DNA of 64,000 nt from Trifolium pratense (lineage: Eukaryota > Streptophyta > Magnoliopsida > Fabales > Fabaceae). Position numbers and translations under genes: made by a program. The stretch is taken from the NCBI RefSeq assembly GCF_020283565.1, contig NC_060060.1, positions 65,519,257 through 65,583,256 of the forward strand, given 5' to 3'. The notes beneath the pieces are model-generated. The model did not search any database. It had not been told where the DNA came from and saw only the letters and a list, made by a program, of their open reading frames with translations. The first letter of the stretch is position 1. Every line of letters begins with the position of its first letter. This document shows, piece by piece, positions 34,881 to 49,442 of this stretch.

Positions 34881-35051
34881 AACACACTCTTTAACAAACA
34901 CACTCCAACACACTCTCTTTTATTGGTTGAAATTCACATGGGTCCCATAAAAAAAATGTGGACCCATATAACTTTTATGGGACCCATATAAATTTTAACC
35001 AATAGAAGAGAGTGTGTTAGAGTGTGTTTGTTAAAGAGTGTGTTGCTAGCA

Positions 35052-37679
35052 CTCCTCATCTTTCATGTTTTTACCCTAAAAATAGAGCAAGTACATTTCA
35101 TCCACACTAATTTTATATATATTTAAGATCGAATGAAATACATTTTATGCCGTTGGAAATTACATTGTATTTTCATTAAAAATATATGTGTATATTGTAC
35201 AGAAATGTGTAGTGAAAAGTAGGATTTGGATCCTCTTTTTAATCGAAGGGTTGGTTTTCTCTCCTTTTTATTCTTTGTAATTTATTAACTCTTAGATTAA
35301 AAAAAAAAAAAAAAAACATAACGGGGATGATCCAAATCCGTAAAAAGTATCCCCTAATATAAAAATCAAGTTGATGATATAGATATACCATGAAAGCTCG
35401 AAAATCACCACCAACCTATAATAAAGTCAGATGCTAATGATAATTTCTCCATCCTCCCCCACCCCTCACATTTCTTTTTCACGCGTAAAATTTCGGAAAT
35501 TATTTACCGAAATTTTTTTGGTGTAAATTAAACTAAAATTTCAAAAAAAAATTTTTGAAATTTTTTTAGCGAGAAAAAAAAAATTAGAGGGAAAGAATTT
35601 TTCGACGCTAATAATGAATTGAACGGTAAGGACCATGAAGAAGGGTCCTAGCCCGACAAAGCTCTTTCAATCCAATTGTAATATTGTCTTATTATAGTCC
35701 ACATGGGCCATCAAAAAATAACCAACATCAAGACAAAAATACAAAGTCAGTGTGGCCTAATATACACATCAAAGGGTCTCCTTCCAAATCCAACTCTTCC
35801 AGAAAATTATGAGCTCATAGTTTTGGATTTTTTAAAAATTATTTTTAATATAAAAAAATTAGTGATTATTTTATAAAGACTTTTAGAAAAAATATAAATC
35901 ATATATAGTTGAAAACTATATATATGTTTAAATAGTTGTTCATTAATACAGTCAAAAAAGCGTAGACACCATATGTTATAATTTTCTCTTCTGTTTACTA
36001 AAAATTATTTTTAAAAAAATATTATTGAAAATAACGTACACAAAACTACATAAGCATAACATAATTAAAACAGTGAAAATGATTTTTTAAAAAATCTAAA
36101 ACAAAGGTCATTTATCTTGCCTGTCCAAATCAACAAGAGAAGACTCTTACGGCCCAACTTGAAAGCGAATGCATGTACTTCTTAGGCCCACATTCAACTT
36201 GATCTTTATCTAGATAGATCTACCTTATTCTAATGTATGTTTCAATTTTTCAATTCATCATTATTATATCTTACCTAGATTTTAATTTTGTGCAATGTAC
36301 GAGAATCTTCATTTAAAAATTAATCAAATTTTCATTAATTTTAATTGGGGAATGATTACATGGTTTTCTTCAAACAAATTGATAAGTCAATGAGTGTGAG
36401 AGAACAATTTTGGATTTTTGGCATCATATGTTGAACTAAAAATTGATAAATAAAAAATCAGTGAGTCAACATTGTCAATTACTATTAGACTGTTCCATAA
36501 ACGACCACTTCTCCATGAATTTGTTTTCACTATTTTTTGACTCAATTATTCTCTTTTATTTTTTCTTCAAGAATTTATATGCTAGCTAGGCTAATTTATG
36601 GGTGGAGATTTTGTCCACATACATGTTTTAAAACATTTTGAATTAAGGTGGAGGAATATCAATGGGATATAGTGTGTAGGTTCCCAATGATATGGATGAT
36701 AATGTCGTGGAGAAGTGGTTGGGTCAAGTCTTTGCCTTATGCTTTGAAAGCTCACTTTGGCAAAGATTATAATTTGGAGGCAAGAGTGTTTGAATACTTT
36801 AAAATTAGTAGAGTAGGATAGGATAAAATGAAATGGAGTAAAGTGGATCAAAGTGAAATAAAGTTTTTATTTTATTGTTTGGATATTTTGTGACGAGTGG
36901 ACTAAATTTGTATTCTATTGTTTGATGGAATCACATGGATTTATATCAGTTTATCCTATTCTTGTTCTTAATTTAAAATGATAAGTAATAAAAAAAAAAT
37001 TATACTACTATTGACTTTTCCTTTTATGAATAAAAATAAATAATATTCATTCAAATTGATAGAATATATTGATGTAATATAAATTGAAATCGCTAAAATT
37101 AAAAATAATGAATTGTATATGGATATGTAGCATTAGCGACACCAAAACTATTCATACAAAAGAGTTGCTAGGAATCGAATTTTGACTACCTACTTAAAGA
37201 GTTCAACACTTTTACCACTTAGATCAATTTATTGTTAGTGTTTGTTTTTGACACGTTTTATTGTTAGTTATACTTCGCTATACTACTACAAACTTAAAAA
37301 GCATGTTAATATCCAATATTTAACAACATTAAATAACTATTTGAGGCCCTATTTCCTTTTTATTTGTTAAAAAACTCATATTTTCAACTATGTGGATTAT
37401 ATACTCAACTGGTAGGAATATTACATTTTATAGGTATGGCCGAAATTCAAATATGAAATCTTCCACTTATTCATCTTGAGAAGTGAATTTCTAACCATAA
37501 AATTACTTTAAAAAAAATTCAAACAATGAAACACCTCGACATTCCACTCCATATACACCCTAAAGAGTATATACTACAAAGTCATTGAATCTTGGACTTT
37601 CATTGGATCTATGCAATGAAATTATAGTAAAATAAGTGAAAATAATACCATTTAATAATCTTGGTTTTTTTATTTGTTT
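35052..37679. other. Intergenic DNA without a recognised gene
   Basis: 35219-35342 has imperfect inverted ends (GGATTTGGATCCTC and GATGATCCAAATCC), possibly a MITE. 35450-35600 contains TTTCGGAAATTATTTACCGA-type palindromes like those at 43000. Minus-strand tRNA-like fragments lie at about 37150-37230 (GGAATCGAAT) and 37395-37510. 37689-37795 resembles 42487-42580 (shared TGGGCCTAAAAGATCT-type sequence). No host gene. Confidence 0.4.
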
Positions 37680-38289
37680 TTTCACGAGGGGTATGACAAA
37701 TTGTTTACTGGGCCTAAAAGATCTCTTAGATTTTATTAGGCCCTTTATTTTGATGTAGATTGTTTATGTCTTATTGAGTATATGTTGTGCTTTTTAAAAA
37801 AAAAAACCAAGATATTCTGTCAAAAAAAAACTAAGATATTATTAAATAAAGTTAAGGAAAAGGTGTCTAACTAAAAGAAAGGCGCAACAACATTACAAAA
37901 AATATTCCTTCCTTAAAAAAAAAACATTACAAAAAGTAAAACAATGCCAAAACTTCTTTGCCCAAATCTTAATCCAAACAAGACAAAGGATTATACCACC
38001 ACAAGTTCAAATAAAAAATAAATTCTTTCTTTCTACTATTCAACCATCACGACGACAATAATTTCATCTTGTCAAACAACACCTTCATTGATGTATCTTT
38101 GCACGCGAAAATCTTATTATTTCTTTCTTTCCATATACTATTACAGCAAGTCAACTTAACAGTTTGTAAACATGTCCTAACTTCTTTACTAAAATCATAA
38201 GCATTACAAAATTGTAAAGCATGATCGGTAGCTAAATTTGATAACATATCATAAACGTCTAACCAATTAAGAAATTTGTACCACAAATA

Positions 38290-39053
38290 TGTTGGAAAAA
38301 TATGACATAGAATTATTTCATTACAATAAATCAAAGAAATATTACAACAAATAAATATGATACATAATAAAATAAAGGAGAATGTTAACTTGTGCCCTTA
38401 AGGGCACATGTTAAGAAGATAAATATGGAAAAAATTTATTGAACTTGTGATGTATTCAATTATCTAAACATTAAATTCTTTGTATCATTAAATGCTATAT
38501 TTCTATTTTAAGGTAGCTTAACATGTGCCCTTAGGGCACAAGTTAACATGACCCTAAAATAAAATATAGAATGAGAAGAACTTATCGAATTTGACTGAGG
38601 CGTGCAAATGCATTGGGCTTAAGAGTATTTCGCCACCACAGGTAAGTTACCCGGTGCAGTTGGTCTCATAGCTAATATCCTCCAGAATACAACAGTCACT
38701 TCTTGCTAGCACTACACGTGAATTAACAAGGTCTCATAGAACTACTTTTGGATGCTCATGAGAACTTAGTATTATATTATATATTTTACTCGTGTTACTT
38801 ATTTTCATCTCCTTACTTTTTCCTGTGTCTATATGCTTCTTTATATATATATATATATATGCAATATACCCGTTGCTAATCAAAGTCATAAGACAAAATC
38901 ATAATACCTATTTATTTTATTAGAATTGTAACCGATGGTAGTAAAGCAATAACAACGGGTAATTGACTAAGCAATAACAACGGCTAATAATAATGTTAAT
39001 GATAAATATATATAAATTAACTTTAAAATAAATTAAAGATAAAAAATCCAACA
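38290..39053. repeat. Left LTR, interrupted by a MITE
   Basis: 764 bp including the 178-bp MITE and its duplicated 9 bp; about 577 bp without them. Compared with the right LTR it keeps unique sequence after a short (TA)n (TGCAATATACCCGTTGCTAA), where the right copy has only a long (TA)n. Confidence 0.85.
38377..38554. mobile_element. 178-bp Mutator-like MITE, copy 2
   Basis: The target duplication TAAAATAAA (38368-38376 and 38555-38563) is perfect, and the empty site survives once in the other LTR (near 41387-41396). The left end is GGAGAATGTTAACTTGTGCC; the right end is the complement of GGGTCATGTTAACTTGTGCC. Each end contains the palindrome GCCCTTAAGGGC or a close form. No coding capacity. 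Confidence 0.92.
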
Positions 39054-41310
<2,257 letters not shown>

Positions 41311-41666
41311 TGTTGGAAAAATATGACATAGAATTATTTCATTACAATAAATCAAAGAAATATTACAATAAATATATAAATAATAAAATAAAATATAGAA
41401 TGAGAAGAACTTATCGAATTTGACTGAGGCGTGCAAATGCACTGGGCTTAAGAGTATTTCGCCACCACAGGTAAGTTACCCGGTGCAGTTGGTCTCATAG
41501 CTAATACCCTCCAGAATACAACAGTCACTTCTTGCTAGCACTACACGTGAATTAACAAGGTCTCATAGAACTACTTTTGGATGCTCATGAGAACTTAATA
41601 TTATATTATATATTTTACTCGTGTTACTTATTTTCATCTCCTTACTTTTTCCTGTGTCTATATGCT

Positions 41667-41750
<84 letters not shown>

Positions 41751-41895
41751 GTTTATTTTATTAGAATTGTAACCGATGGTAGTAAAGCAATAACAACGGG
41801 TAATTGACTAAGCAATAACAACGGCTAATAATAATGTTAATGATAAATATATATAAATTAACTTTAAAATAAATTAAAGATAAAAAAATCCAACA
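41311..41895. repeat. Right LTR, holding the MITE empty site and an expanded (TA)n
   Basis: 585 bp. It matches the left LTR outside the MITE, apart from scattered substitutions and the microsatellite. (TA)n spans 41672-41747 here against about 10 units in the left LTR. Confidence 0.85.
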
Positions 41896-42233
41896 AAATA
41901 TTCAAAGAAAGCACGTCCAAAAAATATGATTAAAATTTTCATTCTCACTACATCCTCCTACCATAATAATGAATCTAAATAAACAATTTCATGGGGAACT
42001 ACCTTTTGTTGGTAGCCTATTATATAATAACCTCCAAGCAAATAAAGACACCTTCAAAAAACCTCAACCACCGCTATTTTGTTGTGTTATTTTGTTAGTA
42101 AAGAGATTTTCTTTCTTTTAATATATTTTGATTGCTTATGAAAAATATTAGACCTTTTTGGTATAATCATTTTTCTTATTTCGAATGTTGTGAAAATAAT
42201 CCTAACAATGAACAAATGGTACCGGATATGATC

Positions 42234-42482
42234 AATTTTTCTCTTCCCACCCCGTATTTTTTTTCTATCATCCGTTTTTTCATTTTTGTCCTTGTATAAA
42301 AACTTCAGAACACGTTTTTGAAGTTTTTCTAGTTTAAATTGGGGAAAAATTCAAAAAACACATTATGAAATTTTTTTCAAGGCAAAGAAAAGTCAAAAAA
42401 TGCATTTCAAAATATTTATTTAAGGGAAAAAATGGTAATTCAAGAGTAGAAAAGAAATACGAGGGGTGGAAAGAGAAAATTT
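42234..42482. mobile_element. Inverted-repeat element, CTCTTCCCACCCC type
   Basis: The left end TTTTCTCTTCCCACCCCGTA is complementary to the right end TACGAGGGGTGGAAAGAGAA with few mismatches. The AT-rich interior contains palindromic TTGAAGTTTTT/AAAAAATTTCAA-like segments. Non-coding. Imperfect flanks (GATATGAT and GGTATGAC) may be an eroded target duplication. Confidence 0.55.
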
Positions 42483-42926
42483 CAGGTATGACATATTGGC
42501 TGTTAGGCCTTAAAGATCTTAAACTTTAGGCCCTTTATGTCTCATTGAGCATATATATGTTGTTTTTTTATTGGTAAAGATTTTTCTTTCTTTTAATATA
42601 TTTTATTAGCTTATGAAAAATACTACACCATTTTGGTATATACTTTTTCCCTTATTTTTGGTCAGGAAAAAAGATTATAATTTTCGTCAAAAAAAAAATT
42701 AAAATTTAGTCGGTCTTTGTGTCAAATATCGAATTTTTTAATAAATAATTAATATGCGTAAAAAAAATCAATAAAATATTCAATATAAATGCGTTTTTGT
42801 TGGGTAATTTATAAAAATGTGTCTTAAAAAATATTAAATGGATTTTTGTTGGCTAAATTATTAAATACTTGTCACAAAAATCTACAGTATCATTCTTGGT
42901 CTGAAAATTAGGAGATCCTGTCACTA

Positions 42927-43653
42927 GGAAGTTTTCTCTCCCGACCCTCGCCTTTCTTTTATACCCCCCAAAATTTTTATTTTGCCCCTTGCGGTTTGAT
43001 TGGCCAACTTATTTCGGTTTCTACGAATCGAAATTTGTAAGCATGAAAAAAAAATCGGTTTATATAACCCGAAATAACATAAATTTACCCCCCAAAAAGA
43101 AAAAAAAATTATGTGAAAATTAGTGTAGAGCTATCTGTGGTAAATTTAGCATATCTCTCTAAATATAAGTTGTATGCTAATGATTTTTAATCTAGTGTAA
43201 AGAAGACAAAATTTTTTACAATATTGACACCGGAATTGTTAAATTTCATTAAGTATAGTATGAGAAAATCTACCTACAAGTTTGAGAAAAATTTCTGCTA
43301 TATTTATGTATAAGTACTCATTATTTGGTCAAACTGAACCAATTGGATAGTTAACCCTAAAAAAAAATTATATTTGTATTCTTGACACCCTAAGTTTCCA
43401 ACGAGTGGTCGTTTACTCAAATCGGACATCGTTTAGTATTTCAAATAAATTGTGGAAGTTGAGGGTCTCATGTAGAATTTATGCAGGAAATCTGGAAAAA
43501 AAATTTGAGCACAATATTTCGGTTTATACTAACCTAAATTTTTTAGCATGACAAAAAAATTTGGTTCGTATAAACTACAGTACCCCCAAGGAAAAAAAAA
43601 CGGAAATTCAGGAGGTAGAAAAAAAATGCGGAGGGTCGGGAGAGAAAACTTCC
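42927..43653. mobile_element. Inverted-repeat element, CTCTCCCGACCCTC type
   Basis: The left end GGAAGTTTTCTCTCCCGACC is exactly complementary to the right end GGTCGGGAGAGAAAACTTCC. The interior has repeated TTTCGGTTTCTACGAATCGA-type palindromes. It is related in its ends to 42234-42482. No coding capacity; no target duplication is settled. Confidence 0.7.
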
Positions 43654-44082
43654 AATACTAGGCCGTCAATGTCATCACCTCTACTTGAATAATGGGCTCC
43701 ATACTCCACTTATGATAACTAAAAAAACTTCCTTTTAACCCCTCCAATTAATTAATGCCCCTATTACCATATTTTCCCAACAAAAAAAACATTTTACCCT
43801 TTTGAGAGATGCCTTTTTTAAAAAAAAAATGATTTTTAATAATATTTAAGTTATTGAACATTAAATTTGTCAAAATAAGAAGTTATTGAACATTAAAATA
43901 AATGAACTTTTTTAAAAACTAAAACAAACACACCCATTATTTTATTAAAAAAAAATATTTTTATTACAATAAACAAACATAATGTTATTTCTGCTTTTCT
44001 ATAAAATCTATATTGAATATGAAAATCACTATTGTTTTTAATTTGTAACAAACAGACCCTAAATAAGGAGGGTTGGTAATCT
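43654..44082. other. Intergenic AT-rich DNA
   Basis: Nothing beyond A/T runs. AACAAACAGACCCT at 44048-44061 resembles one end of the hAT-like MITE family seen at 7786, but no partner end is found. Confidence 0.4.
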
Positions 44083-44887
44083 TAGTGCTGTCAATAGACC
44101 AGCCCATTCCGCCTTAGTCAGATGGGCCAACACATATAAAAGGTCATTAATGGGTCGGACCGTTTGCTTCGTGGACTGTTAAACTAAGTTCGACCCAATT
44201 AGCAATGAACTATGTGGCCTGATGGGTCATTCCGACTAATTTTCATATTATTTTTTATATATAAAAAAATGCAAAGGACAATAAAAACTACATATAACAT
44301 AAATTATCATCCATCAAATAAGTGAGTATCATGATTTCACAAAATATGTCTTTATCCTTTTTTTTTCTTAGTATTTTTTTCATCAGGATCTTCCTCAATA
44401 ACATTTTTCCTATTAACAATTGGAGGAGATTCTAACATTACTAAATCATCATAGTCATCCTCCGGCTCTTTGTCAATAACTTTCAAATTTGCATCAAAAT
44501 ATATCTGACGTTGAAGGTTGAGATACGAAACTTGTTGAAGCTTTGATGAAAAGTAGGGTTCTATTAACAAGGAGTAATAGGGAAAAAGGGGTTATCCGAT
44601 ACTAGTACTTAAAAATTATGGGAAATTTAAAACTTCTCATTGAAAATGGGAACCATTGATGATACAATATATTTTTCTAAAGCACTTTTTTTACAAAAAT
44701 AAAACTATATTTTTTTTTTTTTTGGTTTTCTAGTGAGCGAACCCATAAATCCGACGGGCAGGGCCCATGAAAAATATAAGTTTAGTGGACCGGCCCAAAA
44801 AACCACAGTTTTTTTTTAAGTTCAGCCCATCTTAAAATACAGGACCAATAAATCGGCCCGATAATCCAGTCTGTTTTAACAACTCTA
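44083..44887. mobile_element. hAT-like element with TAGNGCTGTCAA ends (candidate)
   Basis: The left end TAGTGCTGTCAATAGACCAG and the right end (complement TAGAGTTGTTAAAACAGACT) form a diverged inverted repeat of the common plant TAGGGCTGTCAA type. Sub-terminal GGCCC/GGGCC-rich motifs occur on both sides. A 72-codon minus-strand frame (44352-44570), Lys/Asp/Glu-rich at its C-terminus, may be a transposase or captured fragment; I do not recognise it. Confidence 0.5.
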
Positions 44888-45265
44888 ATTAATGATGTTT
44901 TCTCTTTAGACCCCCATGATTCTTTTTTTCTCTTGGATTTTACTTTTTTGCCCTTAAATAAAAACTTCAGTTTCTACGAATCAAAATTTTTTTGCCTTGA
45001 AAAAAATGTTTCTGTTAACTGAAATTTTCCTGAATTTGAACTAGAAAAAACTTCGATTTCTGCGAACCGAAATTTTTATCAAGGGCAAAGTTAGATTTTT
45101 TGGGTATAGAAGCTGCGGGCCAAGTAAAATTGCCACAAATCAAGAAGCTTTTTTTATCAAAAACAACCTATAATTAAAAGCACTTGCACTTTACTTGTGA
45201 TGGTAGCAAATAGAAGAGGTCGAGGGGCATGAGGGAGCACAATGACAATCATGAGAAAAAATTTA

Positions 45266-45548
45266 GGTTTAACTACATATTTGGTCCCTTACGTTTATTT
45301 TAGGTTTCAATTTGGTCCCTTACGTTTAAAAAGTATCAATTTGGTCTCTTACGTTTATTTTAGGTTTCAAGTTAGTCCTTTCCGTTAGTTTTGTCACTTT
45401 CAACGTTTGAACAGTACACGTGTCACTGTGTCCAAGTGCCACGTGTCAGTCCACATATGCAAATTGACTGCCACATGTGACAAAATTGACGGAAAGGACC
45501 AAATTAAAACCTAAAATAAACGTAAGGGACCAAATATATAGTTAAGCC
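45266..45548. mobile_element. Mutator-like MITE with 9-bp target duplication
   Basis: AAAAATTTA flanks both sides (45257-45265 and 45549-45557). The inverted ends of about 55 bp begin GGTTTAACTACATATTTGGT and GGCTTAACTATATATTTGGT. The left half contains two further partial copies of the TTTGGTCYCTTACGTTTA motif. The 283-bp element is non-coding. Confidence 0.88.
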
Positions 45549-45557
45549 AAAAATTTA

Positions 45558-46361
45558 CATTAGCCGGAAGAAACATGCCAAAACACACAAAAAAATCCTT
45601 TGTAACTTTATGATGCATGAGAGCATAAAACCAAATAACATGGGTGGGACAAAGGACCCAACTCCGTGATGACATGCATTCATGCCAATCTTGTAGAATC
45701 CATTAATCAACGGAATCCTTCCAACTACACACATCCAACACATCTAAATGGCAAAATTTGACAAGTGTCAAGCTCACAAGCAACCTTGGAAAAATCCTAG
45801 CTGGCATAAATGACAAATTTTTTACTTCTTTGGGTATGAATTTGAATTTTGTTTCCCTCCTTCAATTGTCTCAGCAAACGGGCCACAAAACATTAGATCC
45901 ATTGCAATAGGCCCAATATAGTTCGGCCCAACTGAAACATTTCCTTTAGGGCGAAAAAAAAAATTTGAAGTAGGAACAGAGGGATCAGAAGCGTGTAGCA
46001 GCCGTCCCTTTCATTCTGTCTGATGCATCGGTCTTTGACTACCATTTTTGGCTAACCTCATGCTGTTCAATTTTCTTCAAATTTATAAACAAATAACACA
46101 ATTACTGATTCATGAAACTTCATCTTCATCATTGTTTGGTACCAAGAAGCCCAAGCAGAAGAAAAAACAAAATTGCTGGCAGAAGAACAGTGTAACGTCA
46201 CTTTCATCACCAACAAAAAATCTGATTGTTATCTTTTTAGGTACCAGCCTAGAGAAAAAGCAGTCAAAGCTCTACCACTTTCAAATTCAAATTTCAAACT
46301 CTCTTCCTCCTCTCTCTCTAAACCCCAAAGCTTTTGAGACTCTGATCAGAGATCGAACACG
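45558..46361 (+). promoter_or_regulatory. Upstream region and leader of the truncated GDI gene
   Basis: Contains the pyrimidine-rich leader (46290-46330, CTTCCTCCTCTCTCTCTAAA) directly before the GDI start codon. No clear TATA box; CT-rich leaders are common for housekeeping plant genes. An open frame (46048-46392) crosses the leader and is not considered coding. Confidence 0.4.
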
Positions 46362-46541
46362 ATGGATGAAGAGTATGATGTCATCGTTTTAGGTACTGGT
46401 CTTAAGGAATGCATTCTCAGTGGTCTTCTCTCCGTCGATGGCCTCAAAGTAAGTTGTCTTCCATTTTTCGATTATCATTCTGTTATTACTGTTATCGATC
46501 GTGTTTGATTCGTTTTTGCTGCTTAGGTTCTTCACATGGAT
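46362..46541 (+). pseudogene. GDI: Truncated Rab GDP dissociation inhibitor, exon 1 and start of exon 2
   Basis: Exon 1 (46362-46448) encodes [20 protein letters not shown] and nine more residues, the conserved N-terminus of Rab GDI, which extracts prenylated Rab GTPases from membranes in vesicle traffic. It ends at a GTAAGT donor. After an AG at 46525-46526, exon 2 gives VLHMD, after which GDI homology stops at 46542. The next codons are unrelated and reach TGA within four codons, so the product would be only 37 residues. The rest of the roughly 440-residue protein is not found anywhere in the window. Confidence 0.88.
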
Positions 46542-46740
46542 ATTGAAAACTGAGCTCCTCCCTCCCTCAAGGTATGTTCATTTATTTCTGCTTTTTTGAA
46601 ATCCCTAATTTTCTTATATCTAATTTATAATCCCTACTTTTCTAATCCCTCTTTTTATTTTGTTTCTCTCATTCTTTTATCAGGAGGTAAACTTTTCATT
46701 CCTGAAACCTGAATCATGTTCTCCCATAAGTGTAGGTATC
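46535..46740 (+). repeat. Direct repeat A, copy 1 (intron/exon-like block)
   Basis: Starts CATGGATATTGAAAACTGAG at the point where GDI homology ends and runs through CTCCCATAAGTGTAGGTATC. It is about 85-90% like 49443-49648. Splice-like CTCAAG|GTATGT, ATCAG|GAGGT and GTGTAG|GTATC positions are kept in both copies. Confidence 0.85.
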
Positions 46741-49442
46741 ATTTTTTATTTTCTGGATCTATTTTCTTTGTTTTCAGTTTGTTCTTTTCCAAATCCCTAA
46801 TTTTCTTCAGTTGCATTTCTAATCTCTTTCTGTTTCGTTTTTTCTTTTCATTCTCTCATTGGAGGTAAAATTTTCATACCTAATTGAAGGAATCACGCTC
46901 TCGCATGACACAATCAGGTGAGAGAGATCCAAAATATTTTCGCTTTCTTGCTTTTATCTTCTCATGATTTCTGGTTTTTTCTCGCCTCATTTATTGTTCT
47001 CTTTCTCTCTGTTTTTATCTTTCACAACAGGAAATAATGGTAGAAAGTTGGTATGAGAGGTGAAAAATTCTTGACTACATATACTTAAGGTAAACATGTT
47101 TTTTGGTGAATATATGTTTGGTCTCCACTTTTAGCTCTGGTTCTGAATATACTAATTGAACTTTTACAGTCTATATTTATTATTGTAATTTTGATTGTAA
47201 CTGATATGTTGCTTTGTAGTTTATCAATTGGTTTTGCTACACCAATAACTATTGTTATACATGAAATAGTGAAGAGGATTGGTTGCATCCTCCAAAAAAA
47301 AATAGGTTTTGATATTTTATTGATTACAAATTAGTAGATCTAATGTTTATTTGTTTATCTTTTTGATCAGTTTATATGTATTGAGCACACTATTATTTAA
47401 TTGTGAGATGCTAATTTGAATAGTTTGGGATCAAAGACGACTTTTTTTTTGTTTTGGTAAATTAGTTTGGATTATTGGAGAAACCAGTTCCTATTTTTCC
47501 TCAAGTTACCCATGTTGATAGCAACCTCTTTTTAGTTTGATTTCAAGTTATTAACTAATATAAAATATCCTATCAATTGGTGTTTACCTCTTTTTAGTTA
47601 CTATTTTTTGTATTTATTCTTTTTATATCGATTTTGGAAAAGAGGTTTTTGAAAAGATTGTTGATGACAGGGATATGACAAAGATTGTTACCATTATTGC
47701 ATTCTCTTTGATGAAAGTAATATTCTTGAATTAGCTTCGAAAATGTTTTCACAAATTAAAGAACACATAGGTTTCAATTCAATAAGATTGGCTTTAAGAG
47801 GCATGAATTCAAAAAGATTGGCTTTAAGATTTCAATTCTTGAATTGGCTTTAAGTTTGTAATTGTTTTGTCTATTTTTTCTTTGAAATCAGAAATTATTT
47901 ACTCTAGCCAATGTGGGTGACTATGAGTTTGTCTATTGAAAGAATCTAAACAATATGCAGCTACTAATTTGCATGAGTTTGTCTATTCAAATTAGTAACT
48001 GTTTCTACTAATATGAAGCCCATTTTCATTTTTAATTAGGATAATTTTCATGAGTTTGTTTTGACTATGAGTAAGTTTTATGAACATACTTATTTCTTTT
48101 AGCTTTGTTAAACTTTGGCATATTACTTATTGTGCACTTCATGGAGAAAAGGAATTATTAACCTTTTTCTATATCAACATTGTTGAAGGTTTTAGAACCA
48201 GTCTCTTTGAATGCTTTTCATTTTTGTTTTTAAATAATGCAAATATCTGATCTATTTCTTTTTTGGATTTTCAATTCAGCAGTTAACTTTTCATTATTAA
48301 TCTTTTTTGTGGTTAGAGCACATTGGATAGTGCAATGGGTTGCTAGCTTTTTACCAATATTCTATAGCCTTATGTTCACTTTCAATTTCATTTGTAACAG
48401 ATGGTTAAGAAATTTGTCTAATCATTTACATTACCAATTTTGAATCCCAGTTCATGCCTTGGACTCGATGAAATGTGTGGCTGCTGTAAAAAGGAAAGGA
48501 GTAGTGCCAGAAGAGGATATTTACATTAAGTTTCTTACTTCCTTTTCATTGATGAAGAACGAGGTAGTACATTAAGCTATCTTCCATAAATTAATTTATT
48601 ATTGCTATCTATCTTTTATATTTGTTCATTATCCTATAAATGTATTTGTTTTTATTTTCCGATCTACTGAGTTTGAAGTGTATGAATGATCGCTAGCATG
48701 GAGTAAGTAACATGAAGGCTAACATAAAGGTTAACCAAAAACCCTTTTGTACAACATTTGTATTCTGGCAAAAGCTCGAAAAACTTTAAAACCAATTATG
48801 AAGGCTTGAACCAGAATGTGTTGGTGATTTTTACAAAAAAGATGAAGCCATGGATGTTGTTGATAGAATTATGAATTATGAAGGCTAACCTGAATGTGTT
48901 GGTGATTTTTCTCTTCTTTTTTTTGTTTGTTTTGGTATATATAGTCTGAAATAATACTTTGTGCTACTAAATACATGCAACACTTTCTTTTAAACATGTT
49001 ATCAAATTTATTCTTCTTTTGGTTGGTAACTCCTTTTGATAACACATCTTTTGTTGATATAAAATTCTTCCAAATTCTATAATATTTGTTGAAGTTGGAT
49101 TAGAGTTCCATTAGTTTATATGTGATGGGTGTACCATGTACAGATCTGCCAATAAAATTTTGGTGTATGCAAATTCTATAACCCTTTTAATAACTCATCA
49201 TGATATGAATTGTGTTTTGCAGATAGATTTTGGGGTTTGTGGGAATTTTGTTCTATTTTCTTAGATTTACCTCTTTTGATAACCTACTTGTGTTTTGCAG
49301 ATAACTATACTTTGCAATTACCATTTTTAATGTTGTTGGTTGTAGAAACTATAAATTCAATGCAGCTCTCCATTCTCAATTAACTTAGTTTAAAAATTTC
49401 AGTAAGCATCATGAGCTCCATTTTCCTTCCAAAGAAGAAACC
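46741..49442. other. Chimeric AT-rich stretch between the two direct repeats
   Basis: A short open segment near 48451-48570 reads ALDSMKCVAAVKRKGVVPEE and onwards without a stop until splice-like AG|GTAGT. It looks like a captured exon, but I do not recognise the protein. Short internal duplications occur (AAGATTGGCTTTAAGA at 47783 and 47814; GAATGTGTTGGTGATTTTT at 48815 and 48891). Confidence 0.4.

Larger units (their letters stand above)
30237..35051. mobile_element. Long-TIR MITE split by the copia insertion
   Basis: The MITE consists of 30237-30248 plus 34886-35051. Its inverted ends match over about 55 bp: TGCTAGGAACAC | ACTCTTTAACAAACACACTC on the left, and on the right the complement of TGCTAGCAACACACTCTTTA. 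The interior includes GGGTCCCATA and TATGGGACCC. The copia element and its AACAC target duplication lie inside the left inverted repeat. Confidence 0.8.

Noticed and set aside
41577..41807. Open frame with a long Tyr-Ile repeat
   Set aside because: It is only the translation of a (TA)n microsatellite.
45555..45743. 62-codon minus-strand open frame (MCWMCVVGRIPLINGFYKIG start)
   Set aside because: It has no recognisable domain and no supporting gene structure. It could be a decayed exon but cannot be supported from sequence alone.
46048..46392. 114-codon plus-strand open frame before GDI
   Set aside because: It covers the upstream region and leader and crosses the GDI start in another frame. 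The GDI frame is supported by protein homology, this one is not.
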